From: Capsicum annuum
Taxonomy: Eukaryota; Streptophyta; Magnoliopsida; Solanales; Solanaceae
Direction of reading: 5' to 3'
Length of the DNA: 64,000 nucleotides
Assembly (NCBI RefSeq): GCF_002878395.1
Contig: NW_025861879.1
Coordinates: 46,216-110,215, forward strand
The notes beneath the pieces were generated by a model that was given only the letters and a program-made list of their open reading frames with translations, ran no database searches and had not been told where the DNA came from. Of the stretch, positions 43,391 to 54,177 are shown piece by piece. Numbering within the stretch: the stretch's first letter is position 1; each line of letters begins with the position of its first letter. Both the position numbers and the translations under genes were made by a program.

Positions 43391-44252
43391 TACCTTTCAA
43401 AAATGACTGAGAATTTTGAAGGGACCACCATATCGAGGAATAAGTTTCTCTTTAATGCTGAATCTCTTCACTCCCTTTATGGGAAAGATCTTCAACAACA
43501 CAAGATCACTAACCTAGAACTCAAGATCCTTTATCCTCACATATGCATAAAATTTCTATCAGCTCTGAGCACCCTTAAGTATTTCTTTGATCAATTGAAC
43601 CTTTTCCAAAGCATAAAACACTAAGTCAGGCCCTACTATTGTAGCCTCACCTAGTTCAAAACAACCAATTAGAGACCTACATCTTCTAACATAGAGAGCT
43701 TTAAATGGAGCCATACGGATACTAGGATGATAGTTTCTATTGTATGCAAAATCAATTAAAGGCAAATGGTCATCCCAACTACCTTTAAAATCAACAACGC
43801 ATGCTCTCAGAGTATCCTCAAGAGTCTGAATGGTCCTTTCTGCTTGACCATCTGTGTAAGGGTGGAAGGTTGTACTGAGGTGGACTTAAGTACCAAGACC
43901 ATTTTGGGTTGCTTTCCTAAAGTGAGAGGTAAATTAGATAGCTATATCTAAGATTATAGATTAGGGAACACTGTGCAACCTTACCAACTCTCTGAGATAG
44001 AGATTAGCATAGTCCTTGGTTGAGTAAGAGGTATGGACTGGGAAGAAAAGAGATGATTTGGTTATCCTATCTATGATAACACAAATAGAGTTAAGCTGAC
44101 AATGGGTGTGAGAAAAACTAGTCACAAAGTCCATGTTCACTTCTTCCTATTTCCACATGGTGATATTGAACTCCTGCATGGTCCCACTAGGCTTCTGGTG
44201 CTCAATCTTAATTTCCTAGCATGTAGAACACTTAGCTACAAACTCTGCAACT
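43391..44252 (-). pseudogene. Integrase, internal 1 of B, missing its N-terminal zinc-binding part
   Basis: Open stretch 43559-43765: MPLIDFAYNRNYHPSIRMAP, FKALYVRRCRSLIG, ALEKVQLIKEIL. Further towards 44140 the core is readable in pieces: DGQAERTIQTLEDTL near 43840, SISVHLTT-like near 43880, MDFVTSFSHTHCQLNSICVI-like near 44110. At 44252 the sequence CTCTGCAA jumps straight to reverse transcriptase, with about 1.1 kb missing relative to internal 2. The zinc-binding part and the whole RNase H are gone. Confidence 0.85.
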
Positions 44253-44780
44253 GATGAGCTCTAAGAGTCTGAAACACTACTCTGAGGTGGTCTGCATGCC
44301 CATTTTTGCTACGGGAGTAAATGAGGATGTCATCAATGAAAACTATGATGAACATGTCAAAGTATTGCTTGAACACACGGTTTAGAAAGTCCATGAAGGC
44401 TTCTAGGGAATTCGTAAGACCAAAGGACATGACTAGAAATTTAAAGTGACCATATCTAGTTCGAAAAATTGTTTTCAGAATATCATATTTTTCAACTATA
44501 AGTTGATGATAGCTTGATAAGAGGTCTATGTTTCAAATTTAACTGGCACCCTATAATTGGTCGAACAATTCATCAATTCTAGGAAGTGGGCATTTATTCT
44601 TGACTGTGACCTTGTTCAACTGATGATAGTCTATGGACATTCTGAGAGAACCAACTTTCTTACGCATGAATAGAATAGGTGCACCCCATGAGGAGATGCT
44701 GGGTTTGATGAATACCTTATCTAGGAGATCCTTTAACTGTTGTTTTAGCTATTTGAGTTCAGCTGGAGCCATTCTATATG
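44253..44780 (-). pseudogene. Reverse transcriptase, internal 1 of B, C-terminally truncated by deletion
   Basis: Open stretch 44236-44430 covers [20 protein letters not shown] and an intact catalytic FIDD box at 44329-44340, then [19 protein letters not shown] sequence where the deletion junction lies. Towards 44780 the fingers are readable with stops: [24 protein letters not shown] near 44610, [24 protein letters not shown] near 44680, [10 protein letters not shown] near 44760. The catalytic box is kept but the thumb is lost. Confidence 0.88.
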
Positions 44781-45430
44781 GTGAAATAGATATAGGTTGA
44801 GTATCTGGGAGAAAGTCTATTCTGAAGTCAATTTCCCTTTCGGGAAAAACTCTAGGAAGATATTCAGGAAACACATCAGAGAATATTTTTACTACTGGGA
44901 CTGACTCAAGAGTAGGAGTTTCTGAGTTAGAGTCTTTAACTCGTAAAAGATGGTAAATACACCCCCTCCCCACGATATCATCTTTCTGTCTCTAAGGTAT
45001 GCAATCAACTGACCCCTAAGAGCTGTGGTACTACACCTCCATTCAAGGACTAGTTCATGTGGAAACTATAAATGAACTATTCTATTTCTAGAATCAACTG
45101 AGGCGTAGCATGATGGAGACAATCCATGTCGAGAATGACGTCAAAATCTGTCATCTCTAACTCCACGAGATCAACCAAGGTAACTTTCTGAGATATTATG
45201 ATTGGACAGTTCTTGTATACCTATCTAGCAATAATGGAAAAACCTAATGGGGTAGACACTGAAAAGGGCTTTACTAGTGTTTAGGACTGACTCTGAAATT
45301 ATCCGTAGTAACAAAAGAAAGAGAAGCTCTAGGGTCTAGTAAATTATAAACATATAAGTGAAAGACCTACAACATACTAGTAACTATATCAGAAGAATTT
45401 TTCTGATCTTGGTAGGACGGAAGAGAATAT
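44781..45430 (-). pseudogene. Protease and linker, internal 1 of B
   Basis: Open stretch 44749-44973 carries the linker [20 protein letters not shown] then PEREIDFRIDFLPDTQPISI, typical of the region just before reverse transcriptase. Minus strand at 45330-45350 gives YNLLDPRA for the protease active site: Gly is Arg, as in element C. VELEMTDFDVILDMDCLHH-like sequence follows near 45150. Confidence 0.8.
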
Positions 45431-46595
45431 AATCTATTCAGACGGTGACCAATGGTAGCACTGCAAGCGGCACCCTGCTGAGTTGGGTGGCCAGATGAAA
45501 CTAACGACAGATGGGACTGGCCCTATTGGCGCCCATCCCTATCTTTCTAAGCAACTGCCTGATACTCCTAAATCCGATAGCCTGGCTTACCACACCCGAA
45601 GCACACATCACAACCCACTCTACACTAACCCTGATGGTGTTTGCCACACTTCTTATATAAAGGATTTGTACAAGCACTGCTAACACTGGCCTAGGACTTA
45701 GAGCTTGGTGCCCTATCCCTATTTTTGTTTCTGAATTTGGGTACTGGGGCACTAGTTGATGAAGGTACTGGGCCTGAAGACCTCTGAGAAAACTGAGGAC
45801 GATTAACACCTTCTAACCTTAGATGATTGAAATTAAAACTACCCATCCTAGCTCTCTTATACCCTCGCTCTCTCCTTAATTTTTTTCTTCTCTATTTGTT
45901 GAGCATGGACTATCAGTCTAGACAAGTCAATCTCGCTAATTAGCATTGCGGTCCTACACTCCTTAACCACACTATCAGACACACCAGACATAAACTTACT
46001 CATCTTGGATCTACTGTCAGCCACCACACGAGGAGTATATCTAGATAACTAAGTGAACTTAAGAGAATACTCCCTCACACTCATGCTACCTTGCCTCATA
46101 TTAATAAATTCTATCACTTTGGCCTTCCTCAACTCTAAAGGAAAGAATTTTTCCAAGAAAGTCATGGAAAACTCTTCCTATTCTATAGGACCTGTATTAA
46201 CACCTCTATCAACTTTCCACTGCTTAAACCAAGTATGGGAAACATCCTGCAACTGATATACAAGCAACTCGGCACTCTAACTAGAAGTCACCCCCATAGC
46301 ATCCGTGACCTTCTAAACCAAATCTAAGAATTCCAGTGGATCATCTTCAGACATGGATTTCCTGAAAGAAGGAGGATTCATCCAAGTAAAATCTCAAATT
46401 CTGGTTGCAGCAGTATCGCCACTAGGTTGGACGGAATAGCAGTTGTCCGTTCATTCTGTGCTGCCATAGAGTTTGCTAAAGTAGTGAACGCAGCCCTGAA
46501 TTTTGTGTGAGAGACATGCTTATCCAGAGGATCTGCCTAGATAGGCTGATGGGTTGGCTCAGTTCCTGTTCTTCTTCCATTTTTTTGGGAGGCAT
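45431..46595 (-). pseudogene. Gag, internal 1 of B
   Basis: The start ATG is at 46593-46595 (MPPKK), followed by capsid blocks in pieces to 45830 and the zinc-knuckle region at 45580-45690. There Cys and His codons can be found in two frames (CQKCGKHHQG-like). The 45501-45809 open frame is an out-of-frame reading of the knuckle region, though its frame restores a part of the gag C terminus. Several stops. Plus-strand open frames here (45483, 46053) are shadows. Confidence 0.75.
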
Positions 46596-46800
46596 GTTCT
46601 GTATATGGAAAGTTGAAACTCATTAGACAGAGAGTTTAACTTGAGCTCATACTCACTCGTACGACATGTATATTGATAAAAGGGAAACTTTTTCCTAGAT
46701 GCCTTATAGCCTCTCATCCATAAGTATGGCCACTATACACACATGCATAAGACTCTACCCAACATAGATTTTAGAATTTGTAGGATACTTTAAAACCGTA

Positions 46801-46813
46801 GGCTCTAATACAA
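46801..46813 (-). other. Primer-binding site, internal 1 of B
   Basis: Minus strand TTGTATTAGAGCC, two differences from TGGTATCAGAGCC. It lies five bases from LTR 2. Confidence 0.8.
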
Positions 46814-46817
46814 TGTT

Positions 46818-49128
46818 TGTAATGACCCTAGACTACCCCCTAGTCATTACACGGTGCTTATGATCCTGAGGGACCACAAGATAACCCATGAGCTGGTACT
46901 TGCTACGAGCACTGAAAAATATAATCATAAATGTAAAGGAATATTGATATGCCATAAAGTTTTAATAACTGAATATAAAACTAAAATATAAATCTAGGAA
47001 ATGACTGTCTGAATCTATTAAAATACTGATAAATTGAACAACTAACTAACTGTAATATCTGAAAAGCCTCTAAGTCTAACTGACTGAGAGTTGATAGGAC
47101 GAGCCGCCAAATAACTCTACTGACTACTCAAATAATAACATGAAATAAGATAGTCTATCCTTGGGTGATGTGGACTTACCACTACTACTATAATAGTAAA
47201 AATATGATGGACAAAGTGTGATCTAGGAACTAAGCGTCAACACCTATGATATGAGATGTCATAGCACAAAAGAAAGGTATGCGATCAGTACTTTGAATTC
47301 TCTGGAATGCTAAATGAGGTAGGCTAACATGCAAGGTTTCATTAATAGGAGTAATGATTTATTTGAATATACATGTAAAGCATGAAAAATGAAATAGAGA
47401 GCATGAAATCTGTAGATACTGAATATGCATGAAAATCTGTAAACACTAAGGATGCATATCCAAGCATATGACATGAATAGAGTAAAATCTGTAAACTAAA
47501 ATACTGAAATTAACTGAAATTGGTACGCTTTGATCAAACAACACTAAGACTGAAGAACTGAATTGTAACTGTAACTGATACTATATATACGACTGTGGAA
47601 GGTATCATCTAACCGACATTCCCAAATTTGAGCTAATCGAGGTTCAACCCGTAACCCTAGTTAGAAGGGTATTAATATCGTGTCACAGGTATTAACACTG
47701 GCTGTGTGGATCCACTAAACTGATATCATGTCCAAAGGACTAAAGGTGTCATGCCTGAACCGATAGGTGACCCCTACGAGATAGTCAAGCATAATCTGAT
47801 GGGTGACTATTCATATCCTACGCTGGCTACGTAGTTCTAGAGTATAGGGACTGCTACTAATGACTCTGCCTATCTGAGAGGGAAGCCTCCGTACCTATAC
47901 TGGCTCAGTGCTAAATCCTACTCCCAACTAAATGACACTGAAATGCTAGAATATTCTGAGTTTAACTAACTGTTCTGATAATGCTCATGATATAATTTGT
48001 AGTTATTCTAAATATACTAAGGCAACATTAAGTAAACAACTACGGTTTCAGGTATTCAATACCCCCAGGACTAAAAACAGTACTAGTAGCATGACACTAA
48101 AACATTGAAGAACATAGCATTAAGACTTTTATTAAATCAATTGCTCTTGTAGGGATTTTATCAAACACTTATAGTTCATTATTTAAAATAATCATAGAAT
48201 TACTAAAGGACTGGCATAATTGACATGAAATAATCATGGAAAACACTAAGTAAAGATTTAATTAAGCAAATGATAACATTAAAACATGAGGAATCGAATA
48301 ACAACAACACATTCATTAAAACATGGTATTAAATCAAAGTTCATGGAGATTAATGGATGAAATCATGATTTAAAAACCAAATAACTTTAAAAGGTCATAT
48401 CTATATAATTAAAAAGGTTATTTGAGCTCCATGGATGAAAGGAATCCATAGATAAACATCTAACACACCTGGAATGATGAATTTGGAAGGATTGATGGAT
48501 AGTTCTTGAGAAATTGCCTTGAATTTGAGAGCTTGGGTTTCTTGTTCTTGAAAAAGGACATCTTTAATTTTGAAGAAGAATTGAATAATGATAACTACTT
48601 AAGGTTTTTAGGATTTAAATTTTGTGTTTTAGGTTAATTAGGGCCGTGGAAAAAGACCCAAATACCCTTAAATGAATTTAAAAATAAAAGCTGAAAGGTG
48701 ACCATCCCAATTTTTGGCCTTGGTAGAATGCGCCAACATCGTTCCAAGCCACACGAAAAGTGACAACTGGGACTTGGGCAGATGGCGCAATGCGCTACTA
48801 TTGCGTTAAGCCTTGGAATGACATTTTGGCCACCTCCGTGATGCGCCATAATCGTGGAGGCCCACTAGAAATTAGCAATTGTCATTTGGGCTTGCTACAC
48901 GATGTACTGAGGGTTAAGATGATGATATTTTGCGACTTAAACATAAAATCTCCATAAATTCTTACCCTATTATAGGATTTGGGCTAATTTTATATCGTTG
49001 GAAAGCTAATTAAATTTGGTATGCAACGGTTGGATCTAACTGAAAAATAATGAGAGTTTCAGAAATTTCATATACAAATACTCATGCACTGGGACTTAGA
49101 TTATGTTAAGGAAATATGGGGTGTTACA
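46818..49128 (-). repeat. LTR 2 of tandem B (shared by both bodies)
   Basis: 2311 bp. TGTAATGACCCTAGACTACC at one end, GGGGTGTTACA at the other. It serves as 5' LTR of internal 1 and 3' LTR of internal 2 in minus-strand sense. The 60-bp units lie at about 48715-48950. Confidence 0.9.
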
Positions 49129-49143
49129 ATAACTCTCTCTTAG
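49129..49143 (-). other. Polypurine tract, internal 2 of B
   Basis: Minus strand CTAAGAGAGAGTTAT, less pure than the AAGGGGGAGATAT of its neighbour. Confidence 0.7.
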
Positions 49144-49330
49144 GATCATTCATCCCCAAATGAAACTAGTTTAGTTGAGGTAACTGATGGACTGGGCTTA
49201 CCCACTGAACATGTATGTCTGATGCATGGAATGCATGGATGAACTGATTCATCAATGCACGACTAACATGAACATGATGTGCAACTGAAACTAAGCATGA
49301 TGAAGAAAAATCTTAAGAAGATTTGGTACC

Positions 49331-49669
49331 TTATACTAAATTTGGATTTGTGGTGAAAAGATGAGGGTACTTAGCCCGCATATCTGCTTTTGCTTCCAAA
49401 GTGGCTCCCTCAATGGACTGATTCTGCCAAAGAACTTTGACTAGTTGAACTTCTTTGTTCCTTAGTCTGTGAAAATGATGATCAAGAATTTCGACTGGAA
49501 CTTCCTCAAAGGAAAGACCATTCTGAATATCTATACTTTCTAAGGGAAAAACTACAGCAGGGTCACCAATACACTTTTTTAAAAATGAAACATGGAACAC
49601 TAGGTGTACTGAGGCTAAATCTGAAGTCAACTCTAGCTTGTAAGATACCTTTCCAAACTGACTGAGCAT
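49331..49669 (-). pseudogene. Integrase C terminus with intact chromodomain, internal 2 of B
   Basis: Open for 112 codons to its natural end. Blocks: QFGKVSYKLELTSDLASVHL, VFHVSFLKKCIGDPAVVFPL, ESIDIQNGLSFEEVPVEILD, RLRNKEVQLVKVLWQN, then SIEGATLEAKADMRAKYPHL. The Trp of the family's TWEAE is Leu; otherwise this is the most complete Tekay chromodomain in the window. The domain is taken to bind modified histone tails and guide integration to heterochromatin. The start shown is an internal Met of the polyprotein. Confidence 0.88.
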
Positions 49670-50640
49670 TCTGAAGAGACCGAAATATTAGGGAATGAGT
49701 CTCCCTTTCTTGTCGAATCTCTTCACTCGTTTCATGAGAGAGATCTTTAAGAACATAAGATCACCAGCCTTAAAATCGATATCCTTTCTCCTCACATATA
49801 CATATAATTTTTTATGGCTCTTGGTAGCCTTAAGTGTTTCTCTGATTAACTAAACCTTTTCCAAAGCACCAAATACTAAGTCAGGCCTACTACTGCAGCC
49901 TCAACTACTTCAAACCAACCAATTGGAAACCTACATCTCCTACCATAGAGAGCTTTAAATGGAGCCATATGGATACTAGAATGATAGTTGTTATTGTATG
50001 AGAATTCAATTAACGAAATATGGCCATACCAACTACCTTTAAAATCAACAACGCATACTCTCAGCATATCCTCAAGAGTTTGAATAGGTCATTCTGCTTG
50101 ACCGTCTATTCGAGGGTGGAAGGTTGTACTAAGGTGGACTTGAGTACCAAGACCTTTTTTGAATGCTTTCCAGAAGTGAGAGGTAAACTGGGTACATCTA
50201 CATAAGATGATAGATAAGGGAACATCGTGCAACCTAACCAAATCTCTGAGATAGAGATTGGCATAGTCCTTGGCTGAGTAAGAGGTATGGACTGACAAGA
50301 AAAGAGCTAATTTGGTCATCCTATCTATGATAACCCAAATAGAGTTATGCTGATGATGGGTATGAGGCAAACCAATCAAAAAGCCTATGTTCACTTTATC
50401 CCATTTCAACGTGGGGATACTAAACTTCTTAATGAACCTAATAGGCTTCTAGTACTCAATCTTAACTTGCTGGCATCTAGAGCACTTAGCTATAAACTCT
50501 GCAATATCTCTCTTTATCCCACTCCACCAATAGATCTCCCACATATCATGGTACATCTTAGTGGCCCCTGTATGAATAGAGTAACGCGCACCATGCACTT
50601 CAACAAGAATTCATTGCCTCAACTCATCAACACTAGGCAC
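49670..50640 (-). pseudogene. Integrase core, internal 2 of B, catalytic Asp lost
   Basis: Open stretches are 49876-50067 (HISLIEFSYNNNYHSSIHMA, PFKALYGRRCRFPIGWFEV) and 50089-50409. In the latter, the family NMDFV reads NIGFL and SIISDRG reads SIILCRC, so both catalytic Asp are gone; the Glu in RIDGQAE remains. The zinc-binding part lies at 50480-50620 (KCSRCQQVKIEY-like), with a frameshift to the core. Confidence 0.88.
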
Positions 50641-51330
50641 ACACTATCTACCCTAACAACGCAAAATACTATCTCCCCATTGGGAAAAAGCCTCCACTTT
50701 CTGATCTCTAAATGGATCTTTCAACTTAACTAGACTGGGATATCTATCCTGCTTTTCCTTCACCTCAAAAACTAGAGATGAATCTGAGTTACTCTGCACC
50801 CATACACTACCTTCTGCTGAATTGAGTAAACGGACACCTAGTAGGGCAAGCTAATGAACTTCCTGAGCTAACTTCTTCCTACCATCCCCAACATGAGCTA
50901 TACTAACCATAGACATTCTATTGAGAGCATCATCCATGACATTGGCCTTGCCCAGATGATACAGAATGCTCATGTCATAATCCTTCAATAACTCTAACCA
51001 TCTTCTCTGATGCAAATTCAAATCTTTTTGGGAGAACACATACTGAAGGCTTTTATGATTTGTGAACACATCTACATGTACCCCATACAAGTAATGCCTC
51101 CAATTATTTAAGGCAAATACTACTGCAGCTATTTCAAGATCATGAGTTAGATAATTCTTCTCAAGAGGCTTAAGCTATTTGGAGGTGTAGGCTATGACCT
51201 TACCTCTCTACATGAGGACACAACCCAAACCTACTTTGAAGGTATCACAATACACAACAAAACCATCTCAACTATCTGGTAGAGTAAGAATGGGGCCTGA
51301 GGTAAGTCGAGTCTTCAACTCTTGAAAACT
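50641..51330 (-). pseudogene. RNase H and linker, internal 2 of B
   Basis: Open stretch 50851-51090: MYGVHVDVFTNHKSLQYVFS, DLNLHQRRWLELLKDYDMSI, ANVMDDALNRMSM. The Asp of TDHKSL is Asn; the Asp in DDALNR is kept. The upstream part, [14 protein letters not shown] and THDLEIAAVVFAL, lies at 51110-51260 with one stop. This whole domain is deleted from internal 1. Confidence 0.85.
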
Positions 51331-52150
51331 CTTCTTGCATGTATCTGACCACTGAAACTTAACTTTATTCTAAGTCAATGTGGACATAGGGGATGCAATA
51401 GAAGAAAAACCTTCAACAAACCGATGGTAATAGCCAGCTAAACCCATGAAACTCCTGATATTTGATGGAGAGAAAGGTCTAGGCCAACTTCTTACCACTT
51501 TAGTCTTGTAAGGATCAACTTTAATGCCAACACTGGAAATAATATGACCAAAGAATGCTACCGATCTTAGCCAGAATTCACACTTACTAAATTTAGCAAA
51601 CAACAGATGAGCTCTAAGAAACTAAAGCATTACTCTGAGGTGGTCTGCATGCTCATTTTTGCTATGGGAGTAAACGAAGATGTTATTAATGAACACTAGC
51701 AAGAACATGTCCAAGTATTGCATGAACACTTAGTTCATCAAGTCCATAAAGGCTGCTGGGCATTTGTAAGGCCAAAGGACATGACTAGAAATTTTAAGTG
51801 ACCATACGGAGTTTGGAAAGCTGTTTTTGGAATATTACATTCTCAAATTCTAAGCTAATGATAGCCTGATTTAAGGTATATCTTTAAAATATAATTAGCA
51901 CCCTACAGTTGGTCGAGCAAGTTATCTATTCTAGGAAGTGGGTATTTATTATTGACTTTGACCTTTTTAGACTGATGGTAGTCTATGCACATTCTGAATG
52001 AACTGTCTTTCTTACGCATGAATAGAATAGGTGCACTCCATGGGGAGATGCTGGGTCTGATGAATCCCTTTTCTAGGAGATCCTTTAACTGTTCTTTTAG
52101 TTCTTTGAGTTAAGGTAGAGCCATTATGTATAGCAGAATAGATATAGGCT
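51331..52150 (-). pseudogene. Reverse transcriptase, internal 2 of B
   Basis: Open stretch 51370-51603: FAKFSKCEFWLRSVAFFGHI, SSVGIKVDPYKTKVV, then SFMGLAGYYHRFVEGFSS. The catalytic region lies near 51665-51700 and reads VFINNIFVYS-like: both Asp are Asn by my reading of GTTATTAATGAA on the plus strand. The fingers, [24 protein letters not shown], are near 52030. Several stops. Confidence 0.82.
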
Positions 52151-52740
52151 GAGTATCTAGAAGAAGGTCTATTCCGAAGTCGATTTCCCTTTTGGGAGGA
52201 ACTCCGAGAAGATCTTCAGTAAACACATCAAAGAATTATTTTACTACTAGGACTGACTCAAGAGTAGGAGTTTTTTTGTTAGAGGTTTTGACTCACACAA
52301 GATGGTAAATACACCCATTTGATATCATCCTTTTGGCTCTAAGGTACGAAATCAACTGATCCCTAAGAGCTGTGGTACTACTCCTCCATTCAAGGACTGG
52401 TTTATTTGGAAACTGAAAATAAAAAATTCTATTTCTACAATAAGCTAAGGCATAGCATGAGTGGATCTAATACATGCCGAGAATGTCATAAAAATCTTTC
52501 ATCTCAAACTCCACGAGATCAACTGAGGTAACTTTCTTAGATATTGTGATCGAACAGTTCCTGTATACCTGTCTGGTGATAATGGAAACACCTACTGGGA
52601 TAGACACTAAAAAGGGCTCTACTAGAGTTTAAGGTCTAACTATGAAATTGACAGCTATATACAGAGTGACAAAAAAAAAAGGAAGCTCCAGGGTCTAGTA
52701 AAGTATAAACATATAAGTGAAAGACCTACAATGTACCAGT
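52151..52740 (-). pseudogene. Protease and linker, internal 2 of B
   Basis: The active site on the minus strand at about 52690-52715 reads YTLLDPGA, the family form, kept here while internal 1 and element C have DPRA. VPIVITRQVYRNCSITISKK-like and VDLVEFEMKDFYDILGM-like blocks lie at 52490-52580, and the linker at 52170-52290. An A-run at 52671-52680 causes a frameshift beside the active site. Confidence 0.78.
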
Positions 52741-53954
52741 ACCTACATCAGGAGAATTTTCCTAATCTTCGCGGGACTCAAAAGCATATAATATGTTTGG
52801 ACGCTAACCACTAGTAGCACTAGAAGCAGCACCTTACTAAGTTAGGCGATTGGATAGAACTAACGACTGATGAAACTGGCCCTGTTCGCATATATCCCTA
52901 CTTTTTTTAGCAAATACCCATCACTCCTGAATCTAATGGCCTGGCTTGCCACACAAGAAGCACACATTACTACTCGCTCTACACTAACCCTGATGGTGTT
53001 TGCCACACTTTTGACATAAAGAATTGGTACGAGCACTACTAACACTGACCTGAGATATAGAGCCTGGTACCCTATCCCTATTGTCGTTTATAAAATTTCA
53101 TACTGGGGCAATGGCTGAAGAAGGTACTGGGCTGAAGACCTCTAATGAAACTAAGGACTGTTACCACATTCTAACCTTGGCTGATTGAAACTAAAACTAC
53201 TTGTCCTATCTCTCTTGTTTCCTCTATCTCTCTTTATTTTTTTCTCTTTTATCTGTTGAGCATAGTCCATCATTCTTGACAAGTCCATATTACTAATTAG
53301 CATTACGTTTCTATACTCCTTGACCACACTATCAGACACATCATACACAAACTTACTCATCTTGTACCTACTGTCAGCCACCACATGAGGAGCATATCTA
53401 GCAAACTGAGTGAACTTGAAAGAATACTCCCTCAAATTCATGCTGCCTTGCCTCAAATTAATAAATTCTAACACTTTGGCCTCCCTCAACTCTAATAGAA
53501 ATAATCTATCCAAGAAAGCCATGGTAAACTCTTCCCATTCTATAGGCCCTTCATCAACACCTCTATCAACTTTCCACTTCTTAAACCAAGTGTAGACTAT
53601 ATTCTGCAATTGATATGTAGACAACTCAGCACTCTGACAAGAAGTCATCCCTATAGTATTTGTGACCTTCTAGACCATATCTAAGAATTTTTGTGGATCC
53701 TTTTCAGACTTGGATCTGGTGAAAAAAAGAGGATTCATCTAGGTAAAATCACAAATTCTGGTTGCAGCAATATTAGCAACAGGGTTGGCTAGAACAACAG
53801 CTAGCCGTTCATTCTGTGCTGCCATGGAGTTTGATAGAGTAGTGAATGTAGCCCTAAATTTTGCGTGAGAGATATACTCGTCCAAAAGATCTACCTGGAT
53901 AGGCTGAGGGGCTGTCTGAGTTCCTGTTCTTCTTCCGTTCTTCTTGGGAGACAA
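52741..53954 (-). pseudogene. Gag, internal 2 of B
   Basis: The start ATG is at 53952-53954: MSPKKNGRRTGTQTAPQPIQ, then HAKFRATFTTLSNSMAAQNE, open to 53739. After a stop and a degraded EEDPQKF-type block, the capsid is open at 53151-53648: ELSTYQLQNIVYTWFKKWKV, EWEEFTMAFLDRLF, LREAKVLEFINLRQGSMNLR and KMSKFVYDVSDSVV. The zinc-knuckle region is at about 52920-53040, with Cys residues spread over two frames. This is the best-preserved gag of the window. Confidence 0.88.
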
Positions 53955-54160
53955 GTTCTATAAATAAAAGAAGGAAATAATTTAGATAGAGAGTTCAACT
54001 TAAGCTCATGCTCATTCGCACGATATCAATACTGAAATAAGGGAAACTTTTTCCTAAATGCCTTGTAGCCTCTCATCCATAAGTGTGGCGTGCTACATAC
54101 CCATGCACAAAACTCTACCCAACGTAGCTTACAGACTTCCTAGGAAACTTTAAAACCTTA

Positions 54161-54173
54161 GGCTCTAATACCA
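54161..54173 (-). other. Primer-binding site, internal 2 of B
   Basis: Minus strand TGGTATTAGAGCC, one difference from the tRNA-Met primer site. Four bases separate it from LTR 3. Confidence 0.85.
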
Positions 54174-54177
54174 AGTT

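Noticed and set aside
50347..50733. 128-codon plus-strand open frame.
   Set aside because: It is the antisense shadow of the integrase of internal 2 of B; the minus-strand reading has recognisable integrase motifs.
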